DNA of 64,000 nt from Amycolatopsis sp. CA-128772 (GCF_002904295.1 NZ_PPHG01000013.1:30920-94919), one strand, 5' to 3'. Counted from the stretch's first letter, positions 36,340 through 45,677 are shown. Numbers and translations are program-made. The notes: generated from the sequence alone by a model not told the origin.

Positions 36340-37113
36340 TCAGTCGGGCCAGGAGGGTTTGCGCTTCTCCAGGAAGGCCGCCATACCTTCGCGCGCGCCG
36401 GGCAGCTGAGACGCTGCCGCCATGACCTCCAGCGCGATCGCGTACGCGTCGGCCTCGGGCCGGTCGAGCTGGGCGTAGAGCGTCACCTTGCCCATCGACT
36501 TGCCGGCGCGGCTGCCGCGCGTCGCCCGCGCCAGCAGCTCGGCCACAGCGTCGTCGAGCTGCTCATCGGGGACCACCCGGTTGACCAAGCCCCAGTCGAG
36601 CGCCGTCGCCGCGTCGATGACGTCGCCGGTCAGGGCCAGCTCCATCAGCCGCTTGCGGCCGATCGAGCGCGCCACCGGGACCGCCGGCGTGTGGCAGAAC
36701 CAGCCGCCCTTGCCGCCCGGCAGCGCGAAGCCGGCCGACCCGGCGGCCACGGCGAGGTCGCACGACGCCACCAGCTGGCAGCCCGCCGCGGTGGCCAGGC
36801 CGTGCACCCGCGCGATGACGACCTGCGGGATCGACTGCATGGTCTTCATCAGGTCGGTGCACAACGTCAGCAGCGCGCGCACCCCCATCAGGTCACGCGC
36901 GGCGACGTCGGCGAAGTCGTGCCCGGCGGAGAACACCGGGCCGTCGCCGGCCAGCACGACCCCGGTCGCGTCGGAGGTGCCCGCCTCGCGGAAGGCGGCC
37001 AGCAGCTCGGCGAGGTGGTCCGCGGACAGCGAGTTGCGCCGCGCCGCCCGGTTCATCGTGATCGTGACGGTGTCACCGTCGCGCTTGACCAGGATGTGCT
37101 GGTACTCGGTCAT
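36340..37113 (-). CDS. ECHDC3-like crotonase family protein
   Basis: A 257-residue crotonase-fold protein. The oxyanion motifs FSAGHDF and HGLATAAGCQLVASCDLAVA are good. The segment GKGGWFCHTPAVPVARSIGRKRLMELALTGD matches the ECHDC3 group, and the first catalytic Glu of true enoyl-CoA hydratases (PE) is Gly here, whereas the second (MEL) is kept. Hydratase activity is therefore doubtful. Its ATG overlaps the GlxA-type gene stop. Confidence 0.82.
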   Translation of the reverse strand: MTEYQHILVKRDGDTVTITMNRAARRNSLSADHLAELLAAFREAGTSDATGVVLAGDGPVFSAGHDFADVAARDLMGVRALLTLCTDLMKTMQSIPQVVIARVHGLATAAGCQLVASCDLAVAAGSAGFALPGGKGGWFCHTPAVPVARSIGRKRLMELALTGDVIDAATALDWGLVNRVVPDEQLDDAVAELLARATRGSRAGKSMGKVTLYAQLDRPEADAYAIALEVMAAASQLPGAREGMAAFLEKRKPSWPD

Positions 37114-38072
37114 GCTCCGACGGTAGTCCTCCGGAACGTGCGGCGGTAACCGTCCGGCCCGACCCCGACCTCGGCACGCATCCGCCGCCGCAGGTTGGCC
37201 GCCGTGCCGAGCCCGGACCGTTCGGCGACCCGGTCGACCGGCAGCGACGTCGTCTCCAGCAGCCGCTGCGCATACCGGACGCGCTGGACGCGCAGCCAGC
37301 GCCCCGGCGTCACGCCGGTGGCCGCGGCGAACTCGCGGTGGAACGTCCGCTCGCTCATCCGCGCGTGCCCGACCAGGTCCTCGACGCCGATCCCGGTCCC
37401 CAGCCGGGTCAGCGCCCAGTCCATCGTGGACGCCAGGCCCGGCTGGGCCGCCGACGGCGGCAGCGGGTGGTCGACGTACTGCCGCTGCCCGCCCTCGCGC
37501 GCCGGCGGCATCACGAGCCGGCGGGCGAGCGACGCGGCGACGTCGGCGCCGTGGTCGCGCCGGACCAGATACAGGCAGAGGTCGAGGCCGCCGACGACAC
37601 CCGCGGAGGTCAGGACACCGCCGTCGTCGGTGTAGAGCACGTCACGCTGCAGGTCCGCGCGCGGGGCGGCATCGGCGAGGGCGTCGAGGTCGCGCCAGTG
37701 CGTGGTGGCCGGGCGGCCGTCGAGCAGGCCGGCGGCGGCGAGGGTGAACGCGCCGGAGCACAGCCCGGCGACGGTCGTCCCGGCCCGGTGGGCCCGGCGC
37801 AGCGCCGCGACGGCGGCCGGCGGGACCGGGGAGCGCGGGTCGTCGCGGCCCGGTGCCAGCACGAGGTCGCAGCCGTCGAGGCCGGCGAGCCCGTGCGTGG
37901 CCGCGACGTCGCCGAACGGCGACAGGGACGTGCGCACCCGGCCCGGGCTGCACAGCCGGACCGTGAACGGGCCGATCCCGCTGTCGGTCCGGTCCTGGGC
38001 CCAGACCTCGCCGAGCACGGCGAGGTCGAACGTCCGGGTCCCCGGCAGCAGCAGGACGCCGATGGTGCGCAT
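37110..38072 (-). CDS. GlxA/FtrA-type regulator (DJ-1/PfpI plus AraC)
   Basis: A 320-residue two-domain regulator. Residues 1-170 form a DJ-1/PfpI domain (IGVLLLPGTRTFDLAV, VAGLCSGAFTLAAAG with the elbow Cys, and TTHWRDLDAL); the rest is an AraC helix-turn-helix domain (GARMSERTFHREFAAATGVTPGRWL, partly quoted). It is divergent from an isochorismatase-type hydrolase and overlaps the crotonase gene, so both are candidate targets. Confidence 0.86.
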   Translation of the reverse strand: MRTIGVLLLPGTRTFDLAVLGEVWAQDRTDSGIGPFTVRLCSPGRVRTSLSPFGDVAATHGLAGLDGCDLVLAPGRDDPRSPVPPAAVAALRRAHRAGTTVAGLCSGAFTLAAAGLLDGRPATTHWRDLDALADAAPRADLQRDVLYTDDGGVLTSAGVVGGLDLCLYLVRRDHGADVAASLARRLVMPPAREGGQRQYVDHPLPPSAAQPGLASTMDWALTRLGTGIGVEDLVGHARMSERTFHREFAAATGVTPGRWLRVQRVRYAQRLLETTSLPVDRVAERSGLGTAANLRRRMRAEVGVGPDGYRRTFRRTTVGA

Positions 38073-38144
38073 GGCAGGAAAGTACCGCATCGCGCACCTT
38101 CTGCCACTCCCTTCGGGCGTCCGGTAGCGGCGAGACTCGGGGAC

Positions 38145-38702
38145 ATGACGCAAACGGCACTCATCCTGATCGACGTCCAGCGCGGGTTCGACCAGCCGGG
38201 GTTCTGGGGCTCCCGCAACAACCCGGGCGCCGAAGCGAACATGAAGGCCCTGCTCGACGCGTGGCAGGAAAGACGGCTCCCCGTGGTGCTCGTGCACCAC
38301 GACTCCGCGGAACCGGGCTCGCCGCTGCGGCCCGGTCAGCCGGGCAACGACTTCAAGCCCGAACTCGACGGCGCACGGCCGGACCTGGTGTTCGGCAAGA
38401 AGGTCAACTCGGCGTTCCTCGGCGACGTCGACCTCGACGCGTGGCTGCGCAAGCGCGGCATCACGACCTTCGTCCTGGGCGGCATCCAGACGAACTTCTG
38501 CTGCGAAACCACCGCGCGGATGGGCGGGAACCTCGGCTACGACGTCACTTTCGCCCTCGACGCCACGTTCACCTTCGACCTGCCGGGCGTCGACGGCGAC
38601 GTCGTCACGGCCGACGAGCTCTACCGCGTCACGGCGGCGAACCTGGCGAACCAGTTCGCCACCGTGAAGTCCACAAAGGACATCCTGGCCGGGCTCAGCT
38701 GA
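38145..38702 (+). CDS. Isochorismatase family cysteine hydrolase
   Basis: A 185-residue hydrolase with the catalytic triad Asp (LIDVQRGFD), Lys (GKKVNSAF) and Cys (TNFCCETTAR). The family hydrolyses isochorismate, nicotinamide or N-carbamoyl substrates; the residues here do not choose among them. No nicotinamidase metal site is seen. It is divergent from the GlxA-type regulator, the usual partner of this family. Its 3' end overlaps meaA by 8 bp. Confidence 0.85.
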   Translation: MTQTALILIDVQRGFDQPGFWGSRNNPGAEANMKALLDAWQERRLPVVLVHHDSAEPGSPLRPGQPGNDFKPELDGARPDLVFGKKVNSAFLGDVDLDAWLRKRGITTFVLGGIQTNFCCETTARMGGNLGYDVTFALDATFTFDLPGVDGDVVTADELYRVTAANLANQFATVKSTKDILAGLS

Positions 38703-40713
38703 GGCCGTGCCGCTCCCGGACCAGGTCCACGATGCCCGCCATGATCCCGGTGAGCTCGTAGTCCTTGGGCGTGAACACCCGGGCGACGCCGCGGTCGAGC
38801 AGCAGCGCGGCGTCGTCCGGCGGGATGATGCCGCCGACGACCACCGGCACCTCGGCCGCCCCCGCGGCCCGCAGGCCGTTGACGACCTGCGGGACGACCT
38901 CGAGGTGCGAGCCGGAGAGCACCGACAGCCCGACGACGTGCACGCCCTCCTGCACCGCGGCCGCGGTGATCTGCTCGGGCGTCAGCCGGATGCCCTGGTA
39001 GACGACCTCGAAACCGGCGTCGCGGGCCCGGACGGCGACCTGCTCGGCGCCGTTGGAGTGCCCGTCGAGCCCCGGCTTGCCGACCAGGATCCGCAGCCGC
39101 TCGCCCAGTTCCGCCTCGGTCTCCCGCACCCGCGCGCGCACCCGCTCCAGCTCGGCGTCACCCACGCCCGCGACCGCGGAGGCGGAAACGCCGGTGGGCG
39201 CCCGGTATTCGCCGAACACCTCGCGCAGCGCGCCGGCCCACTCGCCGGTGGTCACGCCGGCCCGCGCACAGTCCACAGTGGCCTCGAAGAGGTTTTCCGC
39301 GGTCTGCGCGCGCTCCTTCAGCGTGGCCAGGGACCGCTCGACGGCGGCGTTGTCGCGCTGGCCGCGCCATTCCTCGATGGCCTGGATGGCGGCCTTCTCG
39401 GCGGCGGGATCGACCGTCTCGATCGCCTTCGCGCCCTCGGCCTGCAGCGGCGAGGGCTCGGTCGTCTCGAACTTGTTGACCCCGACCAGGACGCGCTCGC
39501 CGTGCTCCATCCCGCGGCGGTACTCGGCCAGCGACGCGACCAGCTGCGACTTCATGTAGCCGCTCTCGACCGCGGCCACCGCACCGCCGAGGTCCTGCAC
39601 GCGGGCGATCTCCTCGCGGGCGCCGGCCATGATCTCGTCGACCTTGGCCTGGATGACGTGCGAGCCGTCGAAAATGTCCTCGTACTCCAGCAGGTCCGTC
39701 TCGAACGCGAGCACCTGCTGCATCCGCAGCGCCCACTGCTGGTCCCACGGGCGCGGCAGGCCGAGGGCCTCGTTCCACGCGGGCAGCTGGATCGCGCGGG
39801 CGCGGGCACCGCGGGAGAGCGACACCGCGAGCATCTCCAGCACGATCCGCTGGACGTTGTTCTCCGGCTGGGCCTCGGTCAGCCCGAGCGAGTTGACCTG
39901 GACGCCGTAGCGCAGCCGGCGCGCCTTGGGGTCGGTCACGCCGTAGCGGTCGCGGGTGACTTCGTCCCAGAGCGCGGTGAACGCGCGCATCTTGGCCATC
40001 TCCTCGACGAACCGGACCCCGGCGTTGACGAAGAAGGAGATCCGCGCGACGACCTTCGCCATGTCGGCCTGGTCGACCTGCCCCGAGTCGCGAACCGCGT
40101 CGAGCACGGCGATCGCGGTGCACAGCGCGTACGCGATCTCCTGCGTCGGCGTCGCGCCGGCTTCCTGCAGGTGGTAGCTGCAGATGTTGATCGGGTTCCA
40201 CTGCGGGACGTGGTGCACGGTCCACGCGATGACGTCGGTGATCAGCCGCAGGCTCGGCCCCGGCGGGAAGATGTACGTCCCGCGGGACAGGTACTCCTTG
40301 ATGATGTCGTTCTGCGTGGTGCCGGCCAGCTTCGCCAGCACCTCGTCGACGTCGCGGCCCTCGGCCTCGGCCTGCTCGCGCGCCACGGAGACGTACAGCG
40401 CGAGCAGCCACATGGCCGGCGCGTTGATGGTCATCGACGTGTTCGCCTCGGCGAGCGGGATGCCGTCGAAGAGCTGCCGCATGTCGCCGATGTGCGACAC
40501 CGGCACGCCGACCTTGCCGACCTCACCGCGCGAGAGCTGGTGGTCCGGGTCGTAGCCGGTCTGGGTGGGCAGGTCGAAGGCCACCGAAAGGCCGGTCTGC
40601 CCCTTCGCGAGGTTGCGCCGGTAGAGCTCGTTCGACGCCGCCGCGGAGGAATGACCCGCGTAGGTGCGCATCACCCACGGGCGGTCTCGTTCTCGGTCCG
40701 TTGGGTACGGCAC
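38695..40713 (-). CDS. meaA: MeaA-type coenzyme B12-dependent acyl-CoA mutase
   Basis: A 672-residue adenosylcobalamin mutase. The N-terminal mutase barrel includes RTYAGHSSAAASNELY, GLSVAFDLPTQTGYD and GTTQNDIIKEYLSRGTYI. The C-terminal B12 domain has the DxHxxG motif GLDGHSNGAEQ near residue 550, plus LSVLSGSHLEVVP and VVVGGIIP. In actinobacteria such proteins are ethylmalonyl-CoA or similar mutases and act in the ethylmalonyl-CoA pathway. ccr and mcm are not in the window; a cobalamin adenosyltransferase is 7 kb away. Confidence 0.93.
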   Translation of the reverse strand: MPYPTDRERDRPWVMRTYAGHSSAAASNELYRRNLAKGQTGLSVAFDLPTQTGYDPDHQLSRGEVGKVGVPVSHIGDMRQLFDGIPLAEANTSMTINAPAMWLLALYVSVAREQAEAEGRDVDEVLAKLAGTTQNDIIKEYLSRGTYIFPPGPSLRLITDVIAWTVHHVPQWNPINICSYHLQEAGATPTQEIAYALCTAIAVLDAVRDSGQVDQADMAKVVARISFFVNAGVRFVEEMAKMRAFTALWDEVTRDRYGVTDPKARRLRYGVQVNSLGLTEAQPENNVQRIVLEMLAVSLSRGARARAIQLPAWNEALGLPRPWDQQWALRMQQVLAFETDLLEYEDIFDGSHVIQAKVDEIMAGAREEIARVQDLGGAVAAVESGYMKSQLVASLAEYRRGMEHGERVLVGVNKFETTEPSPLQAEGAKAIETVDPAAEKAAIQAIEEWRGQRDNAAVERSLATLKERAQTAENLFEATVDCARAGVTTGEWAGALREVFGEYRAPTGVSASAVAGVGDAELERVRARVRETEAELGERLRILVGKPGLDGHSNGAEQVAVRARDAGFEVVYQGIRLTPEQITAAAVQEGVHVVGLSVLSGSHLEVVPQVVNGLRAAGAAEVPVVVGGIIPPDDAALLLDRGVARVFTPKDYELTGIMAGIVDLVRERHGLS

Positions 40714-41327
40714 GGTGCACCTCCGGCGGTGGGCGATCCGTCGAGTGTACCCGTCGGTAACTTAGCTGGGCAGTGGAATCGGACACGTCCGGGTGACGAC
40801 TGGCGCTCAGTTCCAGCCTGTTCCTCCTCGATCAGCCGGCCGAGCCGTGCGGCGTCCGGCACGGTGAACAGCTCGATCGGGACCGTCCCGTTCCGCGACG
40901 GCACCGGGACGCCGAAGACGTTCACCGACGCGTCCAGCCGCTTCAACGTCAACGTGCCGGTGCCGTCCTGGCCGGGATCCAGGATCGGTGGCTCCAGATC
41001 GCTCAGGTACTCCTCGCGGGGCCGGCCCGAGACGCGGTCGGCGACCAGGACCCGCTGATCGGTGACCGCGTACACCGCGCGGCGCCTCCTCCGGAGCCGC
41101 CACAGCACGGGCCCCCCGGCGATGACGAGACCGAAGGCCGCGAAGACCCCCGCCACGACCGGGAACCCGCCGGCCGGGTCCGACAGCCCGGCGGTGAGCG
41201 GCCCCGCCACCAGGAGCGAGCCCAGGACCAGGCGGAACCACTCACCACCGGTCGGGACGACGCGACGGGACCGTCCCGACCACAGCAGGCGCTCGCCCGG
41301 CAGCAGGACGATGATCGGCTCCTCCAC
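40671..41327 (-). CDS. PH-like membrane protein, copy A
   Basis: A 218-residue protein with two membrane segments (WFRLVLGSLLVAGPLTAGL and FPVVAGVFAAFGLVIAGG), followed by a short beta region YAVTDQRVLVADRV and TLTLKRLDASVNVFG, similar to bacterial PH domains (YdbS/YdbT style). The start is GTG 41327. The last 43 bp overlap meaA. It has a paralogue just upstream. Confidence 0.6.
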   Translation of the reverse strand: MEEPIIVLLPGERLLWSGRSRRVVPTGGEWFRLVLGSLLVAGPLTAGLSDPAGGFPVVAGVFAAFGLVIAGGPVLWRLRRRRRAVYAVTDQRVLVADRVSGRPREEYLSDLEPPILDPGQDGTGTLTLKRLDASVNVFGVPVPSRNGTVPIELFTVPDAARLGRLIEEEQAGTERQSSPGRVRFHCPAKLPTGTLDGSPTAGGAPCRTQRTENETARG

Positions 41328-41386
41328 GGCGCCTCCCCGGCGTTCTTTGCCGGGTGACGCTCCGGGTGGCCCCGGGGGTTGCCCGC

Positions 41387-41908
41387 TCAGGCGGCCGAGC
41401 TGCCCGGTTCCGGCGGCGCCTGGCGCGCCGTGGCCTCGTCGATGGCCTTGACCAGCAGGTCGCGGACGCGCTTGGGCTCGCCGATGCCCATCAGCGTCAC
41501 CGTGCCCGGCCCGGCGAAGCCGATGGTCCCGGTGCGGGACGGCCCCGGTTTGAGGACCGGGGCCGGCAGGCCGGCGAGCTCGCTGGCGCGTTCCTTCTGC
41601 CGGAACAGGCCCGAGCGCGCGATGATCCGGGTGTCCGTCACGGCGTAGGTCGTGCGCCCGAGGGCCAGGTACCGGACGACGGAACGGCCGGCAGCGCCGT
41701 AGAAGCCGATGACCAGCACCACGACCGCGGCGATCATCGTGGGCCCGCTCGGCTGCTTGACCAGCAGGAACCAGAGCGCGGCCGCGGCGAGGACGAGCCC
41801 GGCGGGGGCGATCACCCCGTCCGCGGCGACGTAGAGCGGGCGCTGGACCGGCTCTCCCGCCCAGAGCACGCGCTCACCGGGCAGAAGCTCGATTTCCCCT
41901 GCTGACAT
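41387..41908 (-). CDS. PH-like membrane protein, copy B
   Basis: A 173-residue paralogue of the following gene. It shares LLPGERVLWAGEPVQRP at the N-terminus, two hydrophobic segments, and YAVTDTRIIARSG in the PH-like core. The pair probably arose by tandem duplication and may form an oligomer. No function can be assigned. Confidence 0.65.
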   Translation of the reverse strand: MSAGEIELLPGERVLWAGEPVQRPLYVAADGVIAPAGLVLAAAALWFLLVKQPSGPTMIAAVVVLVIGFYGAAGRSVVRYLALGRTTYAVTDTRIIARSGLFRQKERASELAGLPAPVLKPGPSRTGTIGFAGPGTVTLMGIGEPKRVRDLLVKAIDEATARQAPPEPGSSAA

Positions 41909-42010
41909 GGCCGAACACTACTCTGCCGGGACCCCGTCCGCCGAGTCCCGCGACGCTGTGACCGAAATCCGCGAGACCGGGCGGCGGCCCGTCGATTAGC
42001 GTGGGCAGCC

Positions 42011-42637
42011 GTGACGTGGAGCGTGTACGGGAGTTACCTGGTCATCGTGGTCCTGATCGTGCTGGCGCCGGGCCCCGACACGATGGTGATGCTGAAGAAC
42101 GCGCTGTCCGGCGGCTTCCGCGGCGGGCTGCTCGCGTCGCTGGGCATCTTCACCGGCAACGCCGTACAGGGCAGCGCCGCGGCGCTCGGCCTCGGCGTGC
42201 TGATCGCGCGGTCGCAGCCGGTGTTCCTCGCGCTCAAGTGGGCCGGCGCGGCCTACCTCGTCTTCCTGGGCTTCCAGGCGCTGCGCGGGGCGTTCCGCGG
42301 CCGCTACGAGGTCGTCGAGCAGGCCCAGCGCCGCCGCGGCGGCGGGTTCCGGCGGTTCCGCGAAGGCTTCCTCTCCAACATCACCAACCCGAAGGTGCTC
42401 GTGCTGTACCTGTCGGTGCTGCCGCAGTTCCTCGACCCGGTCCGCACGACGACGTGGGACGCGCTCCTGCTGGCGTACACCGTCGCCGTGCTCGGTGTGC
42501 TGTGGCTGCTGGTGCTGCTGCTGTTCGTGCGCCGCGTGCGCGCGTGGCTGGAGCGCCGCCGGGTCCGCCGCGCCCTCGACGGCGTGACCGGCACGGCCCT
42601 CCTCGGCTTCGGCGCGGCGCTCGCCCTGGAGTCCTGA
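42011..42637 (+). CDS. LysE family exporter, copy 1
   Basis: A 208-residue amino-acid exporter of the LysE/RhtB type with five to six membrane segments. The family mark LAPGPDTMVMLKNALSGGFRGG near the N-terminus and GFLSNITNPKVLVLYLSVLPQF are typical (shown in part). GTG 42011 is the start. Its stop overlaps the ATG of the next, closely similar gene by one base (TGATG). Confidence 0.87.
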   Translation: MTWSVYGSYLVIVVLIVLAPGPDTMVMLKNALSGGFRGGLLASLGIFTGNAVQGSAAALGLGVLIARSQPVFLALKWAGAAYLVFLGFQALRGAFRGRYEVVEQAQRRRGGGFRRFREGFLSNITNPKVLVLYLSVLPQFLDPVRTTTWDALLLAYTVAVLGVLWLLVLLLFVRRVRAWLERRRVRRALDGVTGTALLGFGAALALES

Positions 42638-43263
42638 TGACGTGGAGCACGTACGCGGCGTTCACCGCGATGATGGCGTTCCTGGCGATGATGCCCGGCC
42701 CGGACACGATGATCGTGCTGAAGAACGCTCTGACCGGCGGCGCCCGCGGCGGCGCCTGGGCGTGCGCGGGCATCACGGTGGCGAACTTCCTCCAGGGCAC
42801 GGCGGCGGCCCTCGGCCTGGGCGCGGTCGTCACGCGGTCGCAGCCGGTGTTCGAGACGGTGAAGTGGGCGGGTGCGGCGTACCTGGTGTACCTGGGCGTC
42901 CAGGCCCTGCGCGGCGCGTGGCGTGGCGACTACGACGCCCTGGACGACGTCCGTCGCGCCCGCGCGACCCGGAGCCGCCGGTTCCGGGAGGGGTTCCTCT
43001 CCAACATCACCAACCCCAAGGTGATCGTGCTGTATCTGTCGGTGCTGCCGCAGTTCCTGACGCCGGGCGTGACCGGCCAGGGTGACGCGCTGCTGCTGGC
43101 GTACACGGTCGCGGCGCTGGGCGTGCTGTGGCAGGTGCTGCTGCTGCTCTTCGTGCACCGGGTCCGCGGGTGGCTGGAGCGGCGCCGGGTCCGCCGGGTG
43201 GTGGACGGCGCGACCGGCACCGCCCTCGTCGGCTTCGGCGCCGCACTCGCCCTCGAAGGCTAG
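42637..43263 (+). CDS. LysE family exporter, copy 2
   Basis: A 208-residue close paralogue of the previous gene, with MPGPDTMIVLKNALTGG and the FLSNITNPKVIVLYL motif. The two are the same length and largely alignable, so they are a tandem duplication that may act as a homo- or hetero-oligomer. Its TAG stop is shared with the stop of the facing hydrolase gene in the CTAG at 43260-43263. Confidence 0.87.
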   Translation: MTWSTYAAFTAMMAFLAMMPGPDTMIVLKNALTGGARGGAWACAGITVANFLQGTAAALGLGAVVTRSQPVFETVKWAGAAYLVYLGVQALRGAWRGDYDALDDVRRARATRSRRFREGFLSNITNPKVIVLYLSVLPQFLTPGVTGQGDALLLAYTVAALGVLWQVLLLLFVHRVRGWLERRRVRRVVDGATGTALVGFGAALALEG

Positions 43264-44450
43264 AGCGTCCGGTCCAGCCAGTCGTAGATCCGGCCCGCCG
43301 CGAGCCGCTGCGCGCCGACGTGGCAGTGCGCGTCCGCACCCTCCTCCGCGGTGAACGTCAGCAGCGTCTTCGGCGCTTCCAGGTGCGCGTACAACCGCCG
43401 GGGCTCAGTCTCCTGCGTGCCGCCGAAGAACAGGTCGTCCGCCGCTTCGCACACCAGGACCGGGCACGTGATCTTCTCCGCCACTCCCCCGTCCAGCGTG
43501 TACTCCAGGTACCTGGCGACGAACTCCCGGTCCGTCGCCGCGCCGAGCACGTAACGGCCGTGGTCGCACGCCCAGCGCAACGTCGGGCTCGCCTGCCGGC
43601 CCGCGGCGAGCAGCGCGTCGAACTCCTCGTCGTGCTCGGCCTGCGCACGGCGCGCGATCTCCTCGCGCGACCACGGCAGCGCCGACGTCACCGCGGCACC
43701 CGCGTCGTACACGCCGTCCACCGCGACGACCGCGGCCAGCCGGCTTTCGAACGCCGCCGCGCGCGGGGCGAGCATGCCGCCCAGGCTCACGCCGAGCAGG
43801 GCGATCCGCGCCGGGTCGACGCCGTCGAGCGCGAGAGCGAAGTCCACCACCGGCGTGACGACGTGCTCCCAGTCCGGGCGGAACACAAGCTTCTCCCGCC
43901 GGACCGCGCTCGGCTGGCCGGGCCCGTCGAACGTCAGCACGTGGTAGCCGCGCTCCACGCCGGCCGCCGCGCCCATGTAGTGCAGCTCCTCGGCGCTGCC
44001 GTCGAAACCGTTGTGCATGATCAGCAGCGGCTTCGGTCCCGTACCGGGCGCGCGGTAGAAGTACCCGCGCAGAACCGTTCCCTCGTAGAGGATTTCGACC
44101 GGCTCTGCGACCCCCGCGCGCCGGAAGCACTCGACGCTGCGGTCGTACGCCGCCGCGATCCGCGGGTCCGCCGGGTCGCCGTGCAGAAAGAACTCCGACG
44201 AGAAGTAGTACGTCGACGCGCGCAGCAGGAGGTCCCGCGCGGTCACCGGGCCCGCGTCGGCCGCTTCGGCGTACAGCCGGTCGGCGAGGGCGCGGTAGGC
44301 GTCGTGCCAGCTGTCGTAGTCGCCGGCCGGCACCGCCGACGCGGCGGCGAGGACCTCCCCGAAGTCGGATCCGCCGTAGGCCGCGTGGCCGAACAGGCGC
44401 AGGGTCTCGAACCAGAACTGCACGTCGTCTTCGAACATCAGCTGCTTCAT
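43260..44450 (-). CDS. Alpha/beta hydrolase (DHPON hydrolase-like)
   Basis: A 396-residue protein with an N-terminal helical cap and C-terminal alpha/beta hydrolase domain. The nucleophile elbow is GVSLGGMLAPRA, the oxyanion region MHNGFDGSAEELHYMG, and the His lies in DAHCHVGAQR. The layout resembles 2,6-dihydroxypseudooxynicotine hydrolase and other C-C hydrolases. It overlaps the NmrA-like gene start by 4 bp and is third in an operon with it. Confidence 0.82.
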   Translation of the reverse strand: MKQLMFEDDVQFWFETLRLFGHAAYGGSDFGEVLAAASAVPAGDYDSWHDAYRALADRLYAEAADAGPVTARDLLLRASTYYFSSEFFLHGDPADPRIAAAYDRSVECFRRAGVAEPVEILYEGTVLRGYFYRAPGTGPKPLLIMHNGFDGSAEELHYMGAAAGVERGYHVLTFDGPGQPSAVRREKLVFRPDWEHVVTPVVDFALALDGVDPARIALLGVSLGGMLAPRAAAFESRLAAVVAVDGVYDAGAAVTSALPWSREEIARRAQAEHDEEFDALLAAGRQASPTLRWACDHGRYVLGAATDREFVARYLEYTLDGGVAEKITCPVLVCEAADDLFFGGTQETEPRRLYAHLEAPKTLLTFTAEEGADAHCHVGAQRLAAGRIYDWLDRTL

Positions 44451-45265
44451 CGGATTTCCTCCTGGGCGAAGGTGGCGAACGAGCGGGCGGGCCGGCCGGT
44501 GATCCGCTCGACGGCCGGGGTGACGCGGTCTTCGGAGCCGCGCCGGATGTCGTCGTCCAGCGCGGCCAGCACGCGGGCGAACCCGGCGGGGAGCCCGGCC
44601 GTGGTCAGCCGGGCGGCGAACTCCGCGACCGGGACGGGACGGTGCCGTACCGTCCTGCCGACGCGGGCGGAAACGATCGCCGCGGCTTCGGCGTAGCTGA
44701 GGGCGGCCGGGCCGGTCAGGACGTGTTCGGTGTTGTGCGGCGCCGCGTCGGTCAGGGCGCGGACGGCGACCGCGGCGATGTCGCCGGCGTCGACGAAGGC
44801 GACCCGCGCGTCACCCGTGGCCGTGACGATCTCGCCGTCCCGGACACCCTGGGCGACGAGGTGCTCGCCGGTGAAGTTCTGCATGAACCACGACGGCTTC
44901 AGCACCGCCCACTCCGGCGCCGCGCGCACCAGCCGCTGCAGCTCGCCCAAGCCCGGGGTGTCCGGCGTGACCGCCGACGAGCTCAGCAGGACGACCCGGC
45001 GGACCCCGGCGGCCCCCGCGTCGCCGAGGAACGGCTCCACCAGGCGCGCGGGCTCGGCGTCGCCGATCGGCGGCAGCAGGTACACCGCCGACACCCCGCG
45101 CAGCGCGCCGGCGTGGGTGGCGCGGTCGGCCCAGTCGAACCGGACCTGGCCGCTTTCGGCCGGCTTGCGCGTCGCCGCCCGCGTGGTGACGCCGTCCGCG
45201 CGCAGGCCCGCGACGACCCGGCGGCCGGTCGTGCCGGTGCCGCCGAGGACCAGGACGTCAGCCAC
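44447..45265 (-). CDS. NmrA/SDR-type NAD(P)-binding protein
   Basis: A 272-residue atypical short-chain dehydrogenase with VLVLGGTGTTGRRVV at the N-terminus, LLSSSAVTPD, and WFMQNFTGEH. Members of this group reduce quinones or sense NADP. No Tyr-x-x-x-Lys pair is evident. Starts at GTG 45265, overlapping the SnoaL gene. Part of a three-gene operon. Confidence 0.83.
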   Translation of the reverse strand: MADVLVLGGTGTTGRRVVAGLRADGVTTRAATRKPAESGQVRFDWADRATHAGALRGVSAVYLLPPIGDAEPARLVEPFLGDAGAAGVRRVVLLSSSAVTPDTPGLGELQRLVRAAPEWAVLKPSWFMQNFTGEHLVAQGVRDGEIVTATGDARVAFVDAGDIAAVAVRALTDAAPHNTEHVLTGPAALSYAEAAAIVSARVGRTVRHRPVPVAEFAARLTTAGLPAGFARVLAALDDDIRRGSEDRVTPAVERITGRPARSFATFAQEEIR

Positions 45266-45677
45266 CGAACGCCGCCGTCAGCTCGCCGGCGCCGCCCAGG
45301 ACCTCCGCCGCGGCCAGCGGGCTCCAGTAGTCGCGGTAGGTGCGGATCTCGCCGTTGTCCACGGTGATCACCGCGATGTACGACAGCTCGTACGGCCGCT
45401 GCGTGGCCACCACGACGCCGGCGACGGTGAACTCGGCGACGACCACGGCCGGATCGGTGGTTTCGTGCACGGTCTTCGCCGTGACCGCCCGGATGTCCAG
45501 CAGGTTCGGGTAGTCGCGCAGGTAGTCGCGGATCGCGTCGCGCCCCTCGACGCGCTTCGGGTAGCCGGGGCCGGCGAACGGGAACTCGAGGACGCCGTCC
45601 TCGGCCCAGAGCCCGGCGAACCCGGCCATGTCGTGCTCGAGCAGCAACTCGAGCGCGTGCTCGACGAAGTCGCGCAT
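45258..45677 (-). CDS. SnoaL/NTF2-like protein
   Basis: A 139-residue NTF2-fold protein with VEHALELLLEHDMAGFAGLWAEDGVLEFPFAG, KRVEGRDAIRDYLRD and TYRDYWSP motifs (quoted in parts). The SnoaL-like family includes isomerases, cyclases and substrate binders. ATG 45677 follows GGAGG. First gene of the operon downstream of a strong TetR-type operator pair. Confidence 0.83.
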   Translation of the reverse strand: MRDFVEHALELLLEHDMAGFAGLWAEDGVLEFPFAGPGYPKRVEGRDAIRDYLRDYPNLLDIRAVTAKTVHETTDPAVVVAEFTVAGVVVATQRPYELSYIAVITVDNGEIRTYRDYWSPLAAAEVLGGAGELTAAFGG

